NCBI RefSeq assembly: GCF_003001995.1
Contig: NZ_PVNB01000001.1
Coordinates: forward strand, 186,001 to 250,000
From: Orenia metallireducens
GTDB taxonomy: Bacteria; Bacillota; Halanaerobiia; Halobacteroidales; Halobacteroidaceae
Reading direction: 5' to 3'
Length of the DNA stretch: 64,000 nucleotides
In this document: in pieces, positions 54,355 to 63,307 of the stretch
How positions within the stretch are numbered: the stretch's first letter is position 1
How the letters are laid out: the number at the start of each line of letters is the position of its first letter
Translations under genes and position numbers: made by a program
The notes under the pieces: model-generated
What the model was told of the DNA's origin: nothing
Seen by the model: the letters and a program-made list of their open reading frames with translations, nothing else
The model's database searches: none

Positions 54355-55232
54355 TATAAAGCCCCCTCGTCCTTTGTCTTCCACCTACGATGTAGCCATA
54401 GCCACTGATTAGGATAATCCCTTACCTGATTTCCTAACGAGTGAGCCAGCTCTTGTAATTTCTCCTTTAGCTCATCTTCACTGGCATTCTTGGCAACTTC
54501 AAGCCCTTCTTCTATAATCAAACGATAACTCTCCCCTTGCCTAACCATATAAGCAGGAAGAATTATTGCTCCAGTCTTTTGAGCAAAAACCACTGGTCCT
54601 GTAGGTGTAGAGGCAGGTCTATTTAAAAACTTTACAAAGGTTCCTTTAGAATGGGCATCTTGATCCCCTAAAATTAAGAGTAGCTCTTTTTTTAATAAGG
54701 ATTTAAAAGCCCCTCTAACCCCTTTACCTCTCTTATCAAAGACCTTTCCCCCTCTACTTTTTCTAATCTTTAGAATCTCTTTATTAATGTAGGGATTTTT
54801 AAACATCCGAGCAATTCCATTTATAGGATAACCTAGCCAAGCTAAATAGAGACCCAATAAATCCCAATTTCCTATGTGACCAGTAAATATAATAACACCT
54901 TTGTTCTTTTCATAGGCTTTTTCTAGATATTCTAACCCATTAACCTCAATCTTATTATTAAAATCATTATCAGTCCAATTTTCGAAAGCAATAGTTTCTA
55001 CAAATTTAATAGCCACATCCTGAAAGACCAATCTAGCTAAATTTTCAGCCTCTTCTCTAGAATAACCTAAAGATAGTTTAATGTTTTTAACAGCCAACTC
55101 TCTACGGTCTTTTACAATATAATATAATAAATTACCAAATGACTTAGCAAAAAAATGATTAACCTTCCTAGGTATCAGGTTAATCATTGATTTAAATGAC
55201 TTAAAAAGCCAATAAAAGAACCTATCCTTCAT
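54354..55232 (-). CDS. lpxL: lipid A late acyltransferase, LpxL/HtrB family
   Basis: This membrane-associated acyltransferase of 292 residues adds a secondary acyl chain to lipid A. The catalytic motif H-x4-D is in GVIIFTGHIGNWDLLGLYLA. ILGDQDAHSKGTFVKFLNRP and STPTGPVVFAQKTGA are the conserved substrate-binding parts. ATG 55232 follows AAGAGGTG. It is the only clear LpxL-type gene here; the DUF374 protein at 59710 is a distant relative. Confidence 0.9.
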   Translation of the reverse strand: MKDRFFYWLFKSFKSMINLIPRKVNHFFAKSFGNLLYYIVKDRRELAVKNIKLSLGYSREEAENLARLVFQDVAIKFVETIAFENWTDNDFNNKIEVNGLEYLEKAYEKNKGVIIFTGHIGNWDLLGLYLAWLGYPINGIARMFKNPYINKEILKIRKSRGGKVFDKRGKGVRGAFKSLLKKELLLILGDQDAHSKGTFVKFLNRPASTPTGPVVFAQKTGAIILPAYMVRQGESYRLIIEEGLEVAKNASEDELKEKLQELAHSLGNQVRDYPNQWLWLHRRWKTKDEGAL

Positions 55233-55254
55233 AATAGACACCTCTTAACAGACA

Positions 55255-55761
55255 TTATTCATCTTGATATTCTAAAATTAACTCTATTGCTTCTCTTACA
55301 GCTCCTTGTCCACCCTCTTTAGTTGTAATATAATCAACTACTTCCTTTACCTTCTTGACACCATTGGCTGGAGTAAAGGATAAACCGACTCTCTCCAAAA
55401 TATCCAAATCATTGACATCATCACCAATATAAGCAACCTCTTCTTCTATTACATTGTACTTATCCAACACATTATTAAAGACCTTAATCTTATCTTTGAT
55501 ATTTTGATGGACCTCTTTAATACTCAATTCTTCAGCCCTACGTTCTACCAACTTTGACTCTCTTCCTGTAATAATAGCAGTTTTGATACCAGCTTCATGA
55601 GCCAGTTGAATCCCTTTTCCATCATGAACATGAAAAAATTTAAGCTCTTCTCCATTATTTCCTAAAATAATTCTACCATCAGTCAACACACCATCTACAT
55701 CAGTAATAAATAATTTTACCTTGTTAGCCTTCTCTTTTAAAACTGAGTCCACTCTAACCAT
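55255..55761 (-). CDS. kdsC: KDO-8-phosphate phosphatase
   Basis: This HAD-family phosphatase of about 168 residues releases KDO from KDO-8-phosphate. LFITDVDGVLTDGRIIL carries the two catalytic aspartates, AIITGRES is motif II, and VAYIGDDVNDLDILERVGLS is motif III/IV. There is no cap domain, as usual for KdsC. The start may be GTG 55752, which has GGGGA at the right distance, rather than ATG 55761. It sits between kdsD and lpxL. Confidence 0.95.
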   Translation of the reverse strand: MVRVDSVLKEKANKVKLFITDVDGVLTDGRIILGNNGEELKFFHVHDGKGIQLAHEAGIKTAIITGRESKLVERRAEELSIKEVHQNIKDKIKVFNNVLDKYNVIEEEVAYIGDDVNDLDILERVGLSFTPANGVKKVKEVVDYITTKEGGQGAVREAIELILEYQDE

Positions 55762-55914
55762 CCCCTATACCTTTATTATACTATTATCAGACTATCAATT
55801 TAAATTATATCTTGCCCTATATTAATTTTAAAGGGTATATATATCATTTGTCAATCAAACACAGAGAATGACAAAATTTACTTGCCTCATTTTTTAATTG
55901 TACATTGTAAATTA

Positions 55915-56901
55915 TTAAAGTACCCCAGCTTTTAATAAGTCTTGGAAGTTAAGTAATCCTACAGGCTTATAATCATTATCAACTATTGGTAAATCACTGA
56001 TTTCTCTCTCTTGCATCAGTTTTAAGGCTTCAGCGGCTAGTTTATCTTTAGTAATTGTTGATGGGCTCTTACTCATAATCTCTTTAGCAGTCTTATCTAA
56101 TAGATTAAAGGACTCTTCTAGCTGGCGTCTTATATCACCATCTGTAATAATACCTACCAATTTTCCTTGACTATCAACAATATTAGCAGCCCCCATTCTA
56201 GATGAGGTCATCATAAATAAGGTCTCTTTTAATGTTGCTTCTTGATTGACAATAGGATTTCTCTCTCTAATATGTAAAACATCATTTACTGTTAATAATA
56301 ACTTCTTACCAAGGCTTCCACCTGGATGGTAAAGTGCAAAGTCTTCAGGCTGAAAGTCTCTTGCCCATAGTAAAGAGATTGCTAAAGCATCTCCCAAGGC
56401 TAGTGTTGCCGTAGTACTAGCCGTTGGTGCCAAATTCAAAGGGCATGCCTCCTCTTCTACACCTGTATCTAAGATATAATTGGCAGTCTCTGCTAAAGTA
56501 GAGATTCTTCCACCAGTCATAGCGACTAGCTTTGCTCCAATTCGTTTAATAACAGGTAAAATTCTAATAACCTCTTCTGTCTCTCCACTATTAGATAGAG
56601 CAATTACTATATCCTGACTAGTCACCATCCCTAAATCACCATGTATAGCTTCAGCAGGGTGTAAGAAGAAGGAGGGAGTTCCTGTACTTGATAAAGTTGC
56701 TGCTAACTTTTTAGCAATAAACCCTGATTTGCCCATCCCAGTCATAATTACTCTTCCACTACATTTTAAGATTTCCTTGACTACCTCTATAAACTCTCCA
56801 TTAACAGATCTCTTTAAATTTAAAATTGATGCCGCTTCAATCTCTAAGACCTCTATGGCCTGACTTTTTATCTCTGTTATATCTAGATTGTTTATATCCA
56901 T
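55915..56901 (-). CDS. kdsD: arabinose-5-phosphate isomerase
   Basis: This enzyme converts ribulose-5-phosphate to arabinose-5-phosphate, the first step to KDO. The SIS domain (VIMTGMGKSGFIAKKLAATL, VIALSNSGETEEVIRILPV) is followed by two CBS domains (IVDSQGKLVGIITDGDIRRQ and ISDLPIVDNDYKPVGLLNFQ). ATG 56901 follows AAAAGGGG. The 328 residues fit the family. A short repeat arm abuts the stop codon. Confidence 0.95.
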   Translation of the reverse strand: MDINNLDITEIKSQAIEVLEIEAASILNLKRSVNGEFIEVVKEILKCSGRVIMTGMGKSGFIAKKLAATLSSTGTPSFFLHPAEAIHGDLGMVTSQDIVIALSNSGETEEVIRILPVIKRIGAKLVAMTGGRISTLAETANYILDTGVEEEACPLNLAPTASTTATLALGDALAISLLWARDFQPEDFALYHPGGSLGKKLLLTVNDVLHIRERNPIVNQEATLKETLFMMTSSRMGAANIVDSQGKLVGIITDGDIRRQLEESFNLLDKTAKEIMSKSPSTITKDKLAAEALKLMQEREISDLPIVDNDYKPVGLLNFQDLLKAGVL

Positions 56902-56937
56902 TGAAAGCACCCCTTTTTTCTATAATCAATAAGTTAA

Positions 56938-56954
56938 GGCGAGGTAACCTCGCC
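56938..56954 (-). other. hairpin between kdsA and kdsD
   Basis: GGCGAGG / CCTCGCC is a perfect 7-bp GC-rich stem with a 3-base loop in the 68-bp kdsA-kdsD gap. No strong T run follows on the minus strand. It may attenuate or stabilise the mRNA rather than terminate it. Confidence 0.5.
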
Positions 56955-56969
56955 ATTAAAAATTATCTA

Positions 56970-57797
56970 TTAAATGTCTTTAACTATCTCATCAATTGCT
57001 TTTGCTTTGATTAAAAGCTCTTCTAAATCTTCTAAACTGACCATATTAGGTCCATCACATAAGGCTTTAGAAGGCTCATCATGTACCTCCATAAACAATG
57101 CATCTACTCCTGCTCCTACTGCTGCTCTAGTTAAGTAAGGAACAAATTTCCTCTCTCCTGCTGAAGAGTCTCCTGCTCCTCCAGGTAATTGTACACTATG
57201 AGTTGCATCAAAGACTACTGGATATCCTGTATCTCTCATAATCGGGAAGGAACGCATATCTACAACCAAATTATTATAACCAAAGCTTACTCCTCGCTCT
57301 GTTAATAGAATCTTTTCATTGCCAGTACTTTCAATCTTCTTGACTACCTGCTCAATATCCCAAGGTGCTAAAAATTGTCCTTTCTTGACATTGATTACTC
57401 GACCAGTCTTACCTGCTGCTACCACTAGATCTGTCTGTCTAGATAAGAATGCTGGAATCTGCATAATATCTAAGACCTCTGCAGCAGACTCTGCTTGACC
57501 TATAGTATGTATATCAGAGATAACTGGTAAATCAAACTTATCCTTAACCTTCTGTAATATCTTTAATCCTTTTTCTAAGCCTGGTCCTCTAAAGGATTCA
57601 ATTGAAGAACGATTTGCTTTATCATAAGAACTCTTAAAAACATAAGGAATCTCTAATCTCTCTGTAATCTCCTTTACCTTCTCAGCAATTCTAAGTACCC
57701 TCTCTTCACCCTCAATAACACAAGGTCCTGCCAATAAGACAAAAGGACGATTATTACCAAAGATTACTTTATCATTTAATACAACCTCTTTAACCAT
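56970..57797 (-). CDS. kdsA: KDO-8-phosphate synthase, metal-dependent type
   Basis: This enzyme condenses phosphoenolpyruvate with arabinose-5-phosphate to give KDO-8-phosphate. The N-terminal motif is [17 protein letters not shown]. The cysteine in GPC is the metal ligand of the class II enzymes (as in Aquifex), whereas E. coli has Asn there. The other ligand regions, [17 protein letters not shown] and [18 protein letters not shown], are intact. ATG 57797 follows GGGGG. It is 275 residues, the usual length. Confidence 0.95.
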   Translation of the reverse strand: MVKEVVLNDKVIFGNNRPFVLLAGPCVIEGEERVLRIAEKVKEITERLEIPYVFKSSYDKANRSSIESFRGPGLEKGLKILQKVKDKFDLPVISDIHTIGQAESAAEVLDIMQIPAFLSRQTDLVVAAGKTGRVINVKKGQFLAPWDIEQVVKKIESTGNEKILLTERGVSFGYNNLVVDMRSFPIMRDTGYPVVFDATHSVQLPGGAGDSSAGERKFVPYLTRAAVGAGVDALFMEVHDEPSKALCDGPNMVSLEDLEELLIKAKAIDEIVKDI

Positions 57798-57817
57798 GTT
57801 AATACCCCCAAATTATA

Positions 57818-57889
57818 ATTTACAATTAACAATTTACAATTTCAAACATAGATTTTAATTGTAAATTGCTCATTGGTCATTGTACATTG
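57818..57889. repeat. TTTACAATT-type hairpin overlapping the end of kdsB
   Basis: The left arm starts AATTTACAATTAACAATTTA and the right arm reads AATTGTAAATTGCTCATTGG then TCATTGTACATTG. The right arm runs into kdsB and encodes its last residues (MYNDQ) and stop codon. It belongs to the same loose family as the CAACTGT repeats. Confidence 0.7.
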
Positions 57890-58595
57890 CTCTAACTCTC
57901 TCCAAATCTTTCTCAGTATCTACACCAATTGCTTGGTGTTCTGTCTCTACAACCTTGATTTTATAACCATTCTCCAAAGCCCTTAGCTGTTCTAAAGACT
58001 CTTTTAGCTCTAAAGTTGTTGTTTCCATCTTGGCATAGTTTAGTAAAAATTCTTTACGATAAACATAGAGTCCAATATGCTTATAATATCTAATATCAAC
58101 ATCAGTTCTAGGATAAGGAATTAGAGACCTTGAAAAATAAAGGGCAAAATCATCTCGATCTGTTACTACTTTAACTACATGAGGGCTCTCTAACTCTTCT
58201 TTAGAATCTATCCTCTGCTTTAGAGTTCCCATCTTAATAGTATGATCTTCTAATAATGGTCTAACTGCTTGATCAATCATTTCAGGACTGATTAAAGGCT
58301 CATCACCTTGGACATTAACTATTATCTCAGAAGATAGCCCCTTAGCTACTTCAGCTAAACGGTCAGTCCCAGTCTTATGCTCTGCTGAAGTCATAGCTAC
58401 CTCTCCATCAAAGGCTTTGACTGCATCATAAATTCTCTTATCATCAGTTGCTACAATCACTCTATCTAACGTACTAGAGAGCTTAACCTGCTCATATACT
58501 CTTTGAATCATAGGTTTGCCACAGATATCTTTAAGGGGCTTACCTGGCAATCTAGTCGATGCATAACGTGCTGGTATAATTGCTGTTACTCTCAT
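57870..58595 (-). CDS. kdsB: CMP-KDO synthetase
   Basis: This enzyme activates KDO with CTP, giving the donor for WaaA. It begins VTAIIPARYASTRLPGKPLK, with VNVQGDEPLISPEMID, LYFSRSLIPYPR and KHIGLYVYRKEFLL as the family motifs. At 241 residues it is normal in length. ATG 58595 follows GGAGG and overlaps the lpxK stop (ATGA). The final codons are formed by a repeat arm, so the C-terminus has probably been rewritten without loss of function. Confidence 0.95.
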   Translation of the reverse strand: MRVTAIIPARYASTRLPGKPLKDICGKPMIQRVYEQVKLSSTLDRVIVATDDKRIYDAVKAFDGEVAMTSAEHKTGTDRLAEVAKGLSSEIIVNVQGDEPLISPEMIDQAVRPLLEDHTIKMGTLKQRIDSKEELESPHVVKVVTDRDDFALYFSRSLIPYPRTDVDIRYYKHIGLYVYRKEFLLNYAKMETTTLELKESLEQLRALENGYKIKVVETEHQAIGVDTEKDLERVRAMYNDQ

Positions 58596-59713
58596 TTTGC
58601 TACCTCCAATCTATCAATCAGCTCATCAAACTTATAACTTGAATCAATAATTCCTATCTCTATTCCCAATACCTCAAAGGATATCATCTCTAATCCAATC
58701 TCCTCTAATAAGTCATCATTAATACTAACAGCATCCTTTTCAGTAGTAATTATTCTATCAACATTCTTTTCACTGGCCAAGGTATATATCTCTAATATCT
58801 CCTTATGAGTATAAGTATGGTGATCAGCAAATCTTATCTTATCAACTAGCTCTGCTCCCAAACCACGCAAGGTCTGTTCAAAGGCTTTAGGATTGCCTAT
58901 ACCAGAGACTGCTAAAGTCTTTTCACCAGTCAAATTAATTTCATTCTGCTGATTACTATTTATTCTACGCAAATAGGTTGGATTATGCTTAGTAGTGATT
59001 ATCATAGCTGCAGGATTAATCTCAATGAGCCTTTTTTTAATATCTCTTAGTCTAGTCTCCCCAATCTGATCTACTTTAGTTAAAAAGAAGACGTGGGCTC
59101 TCTTTAAAGAACTTAAGGGCTCTCTTAATAACCCTCTTGGTAACAGATGTTCATTGCCAAAGGGATTAGTAGCATCAATTACCACTAAATCATAATCTCT
59201 AGCAACCTGTAAATGCTGAAAGGCATCATCTAAAATAATAAAATCTGGGTTAAACTCTTGGCAAGCAAATTCTCCAGTCTGACTTCTTTCTGAACCAATA
59301 ATAACTGGTATCCCTGTTAAGCTACTTGCTAACATATAAGCTTCATCACCAGCTTGGTCAGCATCCATTAAAATCTCTGTGCCATTAGAGACTAAGCCGA
59401 CCTTATCAGAAAAATTAGCCTTATAACCTCGATTTAAAACAACAACTTTATGACCTTTCTCCGTTAAAGTCTTAGCCAACAGTTGAACTACTGGTGTCTT
59501 CCCAGTACCGCCCACAGTTATATTGCCCACACTAATGACCTTAGCTGATAAACTCTTTTGTTTTTTTATTCCCCAACTATACATTAACTTTCTTAAAGTT
59601 ATTATTACCTTGTATAAAAATGATAATAAAGTTAATATTATTAAGATTATTTTAGCTATAAGTCCAGTTTCTTTACCATTAATCACATCTAACAAGTACT
59701 CTTCTATTTTCAT
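58592..59713 (-). CDS. lpxK: tetraacyldisaccharide 4'-kinase
   Basis: This inner-membrane-associated kinase phosphorylates the 4' position of the lipid A disaccharide. The Walker A motif is VGNITVGGTGKTPVVQLLAK. NRGYKANFSDKVGLVSNGTE, DEAYMLASSLTGIPVIIGSE and FIILDDAFQHLQVARDYDLV follow as family markers. One N-terminal membrane helix is present (IAKIILIILTLLSFLYKVII). It has 373 residues. It overlaps both neighbours by 4 bp (ATGA). Confidence 0.95.
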   Translation of the reverse strand: MKIEEYLLDVINGKETGLIAKIILIILTLLSFLYKVIITLRKLMYSWGIKKQKSLSAKVISVGNITVGGTGKTPVVQLLAKTLTEKGHKVVVLNRGYKANFSDKVGLVSNGTEILMDADQAGDEAYMLASSLTGIPVIIGSERSQTGEFACQEFNPDFIILDDAFQHLQVARDYDLVVIDATNPFGNEHLLPRGLLREPLSSLKRAHVFFLTKVDQIGETRLRDIKKRLIEINPAAMIITTKHNPTYLRRINSNQQNEINLTGEKTLAVSGIGNPKAFEQTLRGLGAELVDKIRFADHHTYTHKEILEIYTLASEKNVDRIITTEKDAVSINDDLLEEIGLEMISFEVLGIEIGIIDSSYKFDELIDRLEVAK

Positions 59714-60366
59714 ATCATTTCACCTAACATATTCTTTGCAGTCTCTACTGCACTATTTAAGCCATCTTCAACAGATTTTCTATACTCTTCTAGCCCATTC
59801 TCAACCAAATCCTCTTTAACCTCAATATTATCTCCAAAAACCAAAGATGCCTTGGAGAAAGGTAGAGGCAGTTGAAATCTATCCCAGCTATCAAAGACCT
59901 TCTCCTTAGAAAAAGCAACCCCACCTGGAATTATAACACTGTTACTCTTCTGCGCCAAATAAACAATCCCTGCTTGAGCTTGATGCCTTGGACCTCTAGG
60001 TCCATCAGGTGTAATGGCTATATTCTTTCCTGATTTTAGTTTCTTTATTAACCTTAAAAGAGAACGTGCTCCACCCTTAGAAGTTGAGCCTCTTACCATC
60101 TCCCAACCCATCTTCTTGAATACTCTACTAATATACTCTCCATCTCTACTTTGACTGGCTAAACCTACATAACCACGATTCTTAAGATAGTAAGCAGGAA
60201 ACCATAACTGTCCATGCCAAAAGGCTAAAATAACAGACTTGCCCGATTTCTTTGCTTTTAAAAGTCTATCTTCATTCTTTACTTCTACCTTTAAAGTACC
60301 ACTAGTAATTCTCTCTAAAAGATAAGCAAATTGAGGAATTAATTCATACTTCAATCCCTCTTTCAT
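59710..60366 (-). CDS. DUF374 acyltransferase-like protein
   Basis: This 218-residue protein belongs to the DUF374 (lysophospholipid acyltransferase-like) family. Motifs are VILAFWHGQLWFPAYYLK, ASQSRDGEYISRVFKKMGWE, RGSTSKGGARSLLRLI and ITPDGPRGPRHQAQAG. The H-G-x4 segment stands in for the H-x4-D of related acyltransferases. In several diderms it is encoded beside lipid A genes, and a role as an alternative lipid A acyltransferase has been suggested. AGGTGA precedes the ATG. Confidence 0.88.
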   Translation of the reverse strand: MKEGLKYELIPQFAYLLERITSGTLKVEVKNEDRLLKAKKSGKSVILAFWHGQLWFPAYYLKNRGYVGLASQSRDGEYISRVFKKMGWEMVRGSTSKGGARSLLRLIKKLKSGKNIAITPDGPRGPRHQAQAGIVYLAQKSNSVIIPGGVAFSKEKVFDSWDRFQLPLPFSKASLVFGDNIEVKEDLVENGLEEYRKSVEDGLNSAVETAKNMLGEMI

Positions 60367-60374
60367 AGCATCAC

Positions 60375-62111
60375 CTACTTATTGAACTGTATTTCGTATA
60401 GCTTCTTATAAAGTCCATCTTTTGCTAACAATTCCTCATGGCTTCCCATCTCTACTACTTTTCCTCTCTCCATTACAACAATCTTATCAGCATCTAAAAT
60501 AGTAGATAGCCTATGAGCAATAACAAAGGTTGTTCTGTTCTTCATCAGTCTATCTAAAGCATCTTGGACTAGAGCCTCTGATTCTGTATCCAAGGCTGAA
60601 GTAGCCTCATCTAAAATCAAAATACTTGGATCCTTTAAAATAGCCCTTGCTATAGCAATTCTCTGCTTTTGACCTCCAGATAGCCCTGCACCACGCTCAC
60701 CTATCTCTGACTCATAACCCTCAGGAAATGCTTCAATAAAATCATGGGCATTGGCAGCCTTAGCAGCCTTAATAATCTCTTCCTCACTGGCATCTAAGCG
60801 ACCATAGAGGATATTATCAGCAATTGTTCCACTAAACAGAACAGTCTCCTGAGGAACAATTCCTATCTTATCCCTTAATGATTTAATAGTAATATCCCTT
60901 ATATCTACCCCGTCAATAGTTATCTCTCCACTATCTGGATCATAAAAACGTGGTATCATATTGACTAAAGTAGATTTTCCTGCTCCACTAGAGCCTACTA
61001 GGGCAATTACTTGTCCAGGCTTTGCCTTTAAATTGATTTTATCCAAAGCCAATTCATCATTATTATAACTAAAGACTAAGTCTTTAAAGTGGATATACCC
61101 GTCAACTTCAGTTAATTCTCTAGCTCCTACTTTATCCTTAATCGTTGGTTGAATATCAATAATTTCAAAGATTCTTTCAGCAGCTGCTAAAGCACCTTGA
61201 ATAGTTCCTGATAACCTAGTAATACTCTTTAAAGGATTTGTAATGTACATTAATAGTGAGAAGAAACCAACCAATTCTCCAGGTGTCATCTTTGCTGCTA
61301 TTACCTGACGCCCTCCATACCATAATACAACAATAAAGGACATTGCAGCCAAAAACTCTGTAACTGGTGTTAATGTAGCTTTTAATTGAGAGTTTTTCAA
61401 ATTAGCTCTAAAATTAGCATAGTTCTCTTCTTCAAAACGGTCATACTCATATTCTTCTCTTCCAAAAGATTTTACTACTCTAATTCCACTAATAGTCTCT
61501 TGTAAAACATCAGAGAGATTACCTATTTTAACTTGGGCTCTCTTACTTACCTTTCTAATTCTTTTATTAAAAACATCAATTACATAGCCAATCACTGGAA
61601 ACAAAAAGAAGGATATTAAAGTTAAGCTCCAATTATCATATAATAGCTTTCCTATACCTCCAAGCAAAGTGAACATTTGGCTAAATATCCCAATAGCTCC
61701 TGAAGCTATAGCTCCTTCTAGCTTGCCAACATCATTAGTTGTACGGGACATAATCTCTCCAGTCTTATTTTTAGTGTAAAAATCTAAAGAAAGACTTTGT
61801 AAATGTTGATATAGATTATTTCTTAAATCTTTGACAGCATTTTGAGAGACATAAGCAGTAAAATACTTCTCTCCATATTGGAAGATACCTCTAAAAAGAA
61901 ATATAAAGAATATACCAATAATAATCCAATTCAACTGCACTAAGGTTGTTTCTCCAGTAGTTAGTCCTTGAATCATTGTATCGATTAAATCCTGAAATCT
62001 GTCAAAAAACAGAATACTTAAACCAGCATTTAAAATCATAGAAATAACAGCTAAAACTATTCTACCTTTATAGGGCTTTAAATATCTAAGTACACGTTTA
62101 GCTAATTCCAT
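60375..62111 (-). CDS. msbA: lipid A flippase MsbA
   Basis: This 578-residue homodimeric ABC exporter moves lipid A-core across the inner membrane. Six membrane helices (residues 1-310) precede the ATPase domain. Walker A is ALVGSSGAGKSTLVNMIPRF, the signature is GLSGGQKQRIAIARAILKDP and Walker B is ILILDEATSALDTESE. The H-loop is FVIAHRLSTI. The position between lpxB and lpxK genes supports the MsbA assignment over a general multidrug exporter. Its ATG directly follows the lpxB stop. Confidence 0.92.
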   Translation of the reverse strand: MELAKRVLRYLKPYKGRIVLAVISMILNAGLSILFFDRFQDLIDTMIQGLTTGETTLVQLNWIIIGIFFIFLFRGIFQYGEKYFTAYVSQNAVKDLRNNLYQHLQSLSLDFYTKNKTGEIMSRTTNDVGKLEGAIASGAIGIFSQMFTLLGGIGKLLYDNWSLTLISFFLFPVIGYVIDVFNKRIRKVSKRAQVKIGNLSDVLQETISGIRVVKSFGREEYEYDRFEEENYANFRANLKNSQLKATLTPVTEFLAAMSFIVVLWYGGRQVIAAKMTPGELVGFFSLLMYITNPLKSITRLSGTIQGALAAAERIFEIIDIQPTIKDKVGARELTEVDGYIHFKDLVFSYNNDELALDKINLKAKPGQVIALVGSSGAGKSTLVNMIPRFYDPDSGEITIDGVDIRDITIKSLRDKIGIVPQETVLFSGTIADNILYGRLDASEEEIIKAAKAANAHDFIEAFPEGYESEIGERGAGLSGGQKQRIAIARAILKDPSILILDEATSALDTESEALVQDALDRLMKNRTTFVIAHRLSTILDADKIVVMERGKVVEMGSHEELLAKDGLYKKLYEIQFNK

Positions 62112-63248
62112 TTAAATAATACCCCCTGTGCTTAGCACCAAACTAGCCACTCGTTTGGTTGCTCCGCTTTCTCCTAGTTTTACTACAACATCTCTTAACT
62201 CTGCTTTAATTCTCTCTACTCTTTTTGGTGAATTTAGTATAGCAATTGCTTCTTTAGCTATTCGCTGACCAGTTACTTCATCTTGTAACAGCTCTGGTAC
62301 TATCTCATCCTCAGCAATGATATTAGGCAGACCTATATAAGGCAACTTAACCAACAGCTTTCCTAACCAATATGTGGTCTTAGATGTTTTATAGACAATC
62401 ACCATTGGAGTTTGAAAACAGGTTGCCTCCAAAGTTGCTGTTCCAGAAGCTACTAATAATAAATCCGCTATCTCCATTACCTCATAAGAATGACCAGCAA
62501 TTAAATTAATATCAAGATTATAGCTTTCTATTCTCTCTTTAATATCTTCTCTAGATATACTATCTGCTAAGGGAAGTAGAAATTGAATATTTTCATAACT
62601 CTTCTTAATCTCTTGAGCTGCTTCTAACATAGGAGTTAATAATCCTTCTATTTCCTGTTGACGACTTCCTGGTAATAACCCTATAATCCTATTATCAGAA
62701 TTGATATCATAAGACTCTTGAAATTTATCTTTAGACAGTTCAGGCTCCACCAAGTCTAAAATAGGGTGACCCACAAACTCAACATCTGCACCAGCTTGAC
62801 GGTACACCTTCTCTTCCATAGGAAAGACCGACGCAATCTTTACTTGGCGTTTAGCCATCGTTTTGGCTCTTCCTTTGCCCCAAACCCAAGCAGAAGGTGC
62901 AAAATAATTAACAGCAGGAATTCTGTGTTTATGGGCTATTTTAGCCACTTTCATATTAAAGCCAGAGTAATCTACTAATAAGATCACATCTGGCTTCTCT
63001 TCTTTCATAGCTTTATCTAATTTATTCAAAATTTTATAGGCTAACTTTAAATGCTTAATTGCCTCAATAAAACCAATAGTACTTAATTTGGTAGGATCAT
63101 AAATTAATTCTACACCTTCTGACTCCATACGTCGACCGCCAATTCCAATAAACTCAAGGTTAGAATGAAGCTTCTTCATCTCTTTGATTACCTTAGCTGC
63201 GTGCATATCACCAGATACTTCACCAGCTATTACCATTATCTTTGGCAT
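62112..63248 (-). CDS. lpxB: lipid A disaccharide synthase
   Basis: This GT19 enzyme joins UDP-2,3-diacylglucosamine and lipid X into the lipid A disaccharide. It starts PKIMVIAGEVSGDMHAAKVI and has VDYSGFNMKVAKIAHKHRIP, YFAPSAWVWGKGRAKTMAKR, LLPGSRQQEIEGLLTPMLEA and LLVASGTATLEATCFQTPM. At 378 residues it is normal. GGTGGGTGA precedes the ATG. LpxI just upstream supplies lipid X. Confidence 0.96.
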   Translation of the reverse strand: MPKIMVIAGEVSGDMHAAKVIKEMKKLHSNLEFIGIGGRRMESEGVELIYDPTKLSTIGFIEAIKHLKLAYKILNKLDKAMKEEKPDVILLVDYSGFNMKVAKIAHKHRIPAVNYFAPSAWVWGKGRAKTMAKRQVKIASVFPMEEKVYRQAGADVEFVGHPILDLVEPELSKDKFQESYDINSDNRIIGLLPGSRQQEIEGLLTPMLEAAQEIKKSYENIQFLLPLADSISREDIKERIESYNLDINLIAGHSYEVMEIADLLLVASGTATLEATCFQTPMVIVYKTSKTTYWLGKLLVKLPYIGLPNIIAEDEIVPELLQDEVTGQRIAKEAIAILNSPKRVERIKAELRDVVVKLGESGATKRVASLVLSTGGII

Positions 63249-63307
63249 TTAATCACCCACCTTATAAATCAATTAACAATTGATAGTTAATAATTAAAAA
63301 TAAAAAT

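Noticed and set aside
60375-62111. Multidrug ABC exporter instead of MsbA
   Set aside because: Sequence alone cannot separate the two, but the position between lpxB and lpxK-linked genes in one operon favours MsbA.
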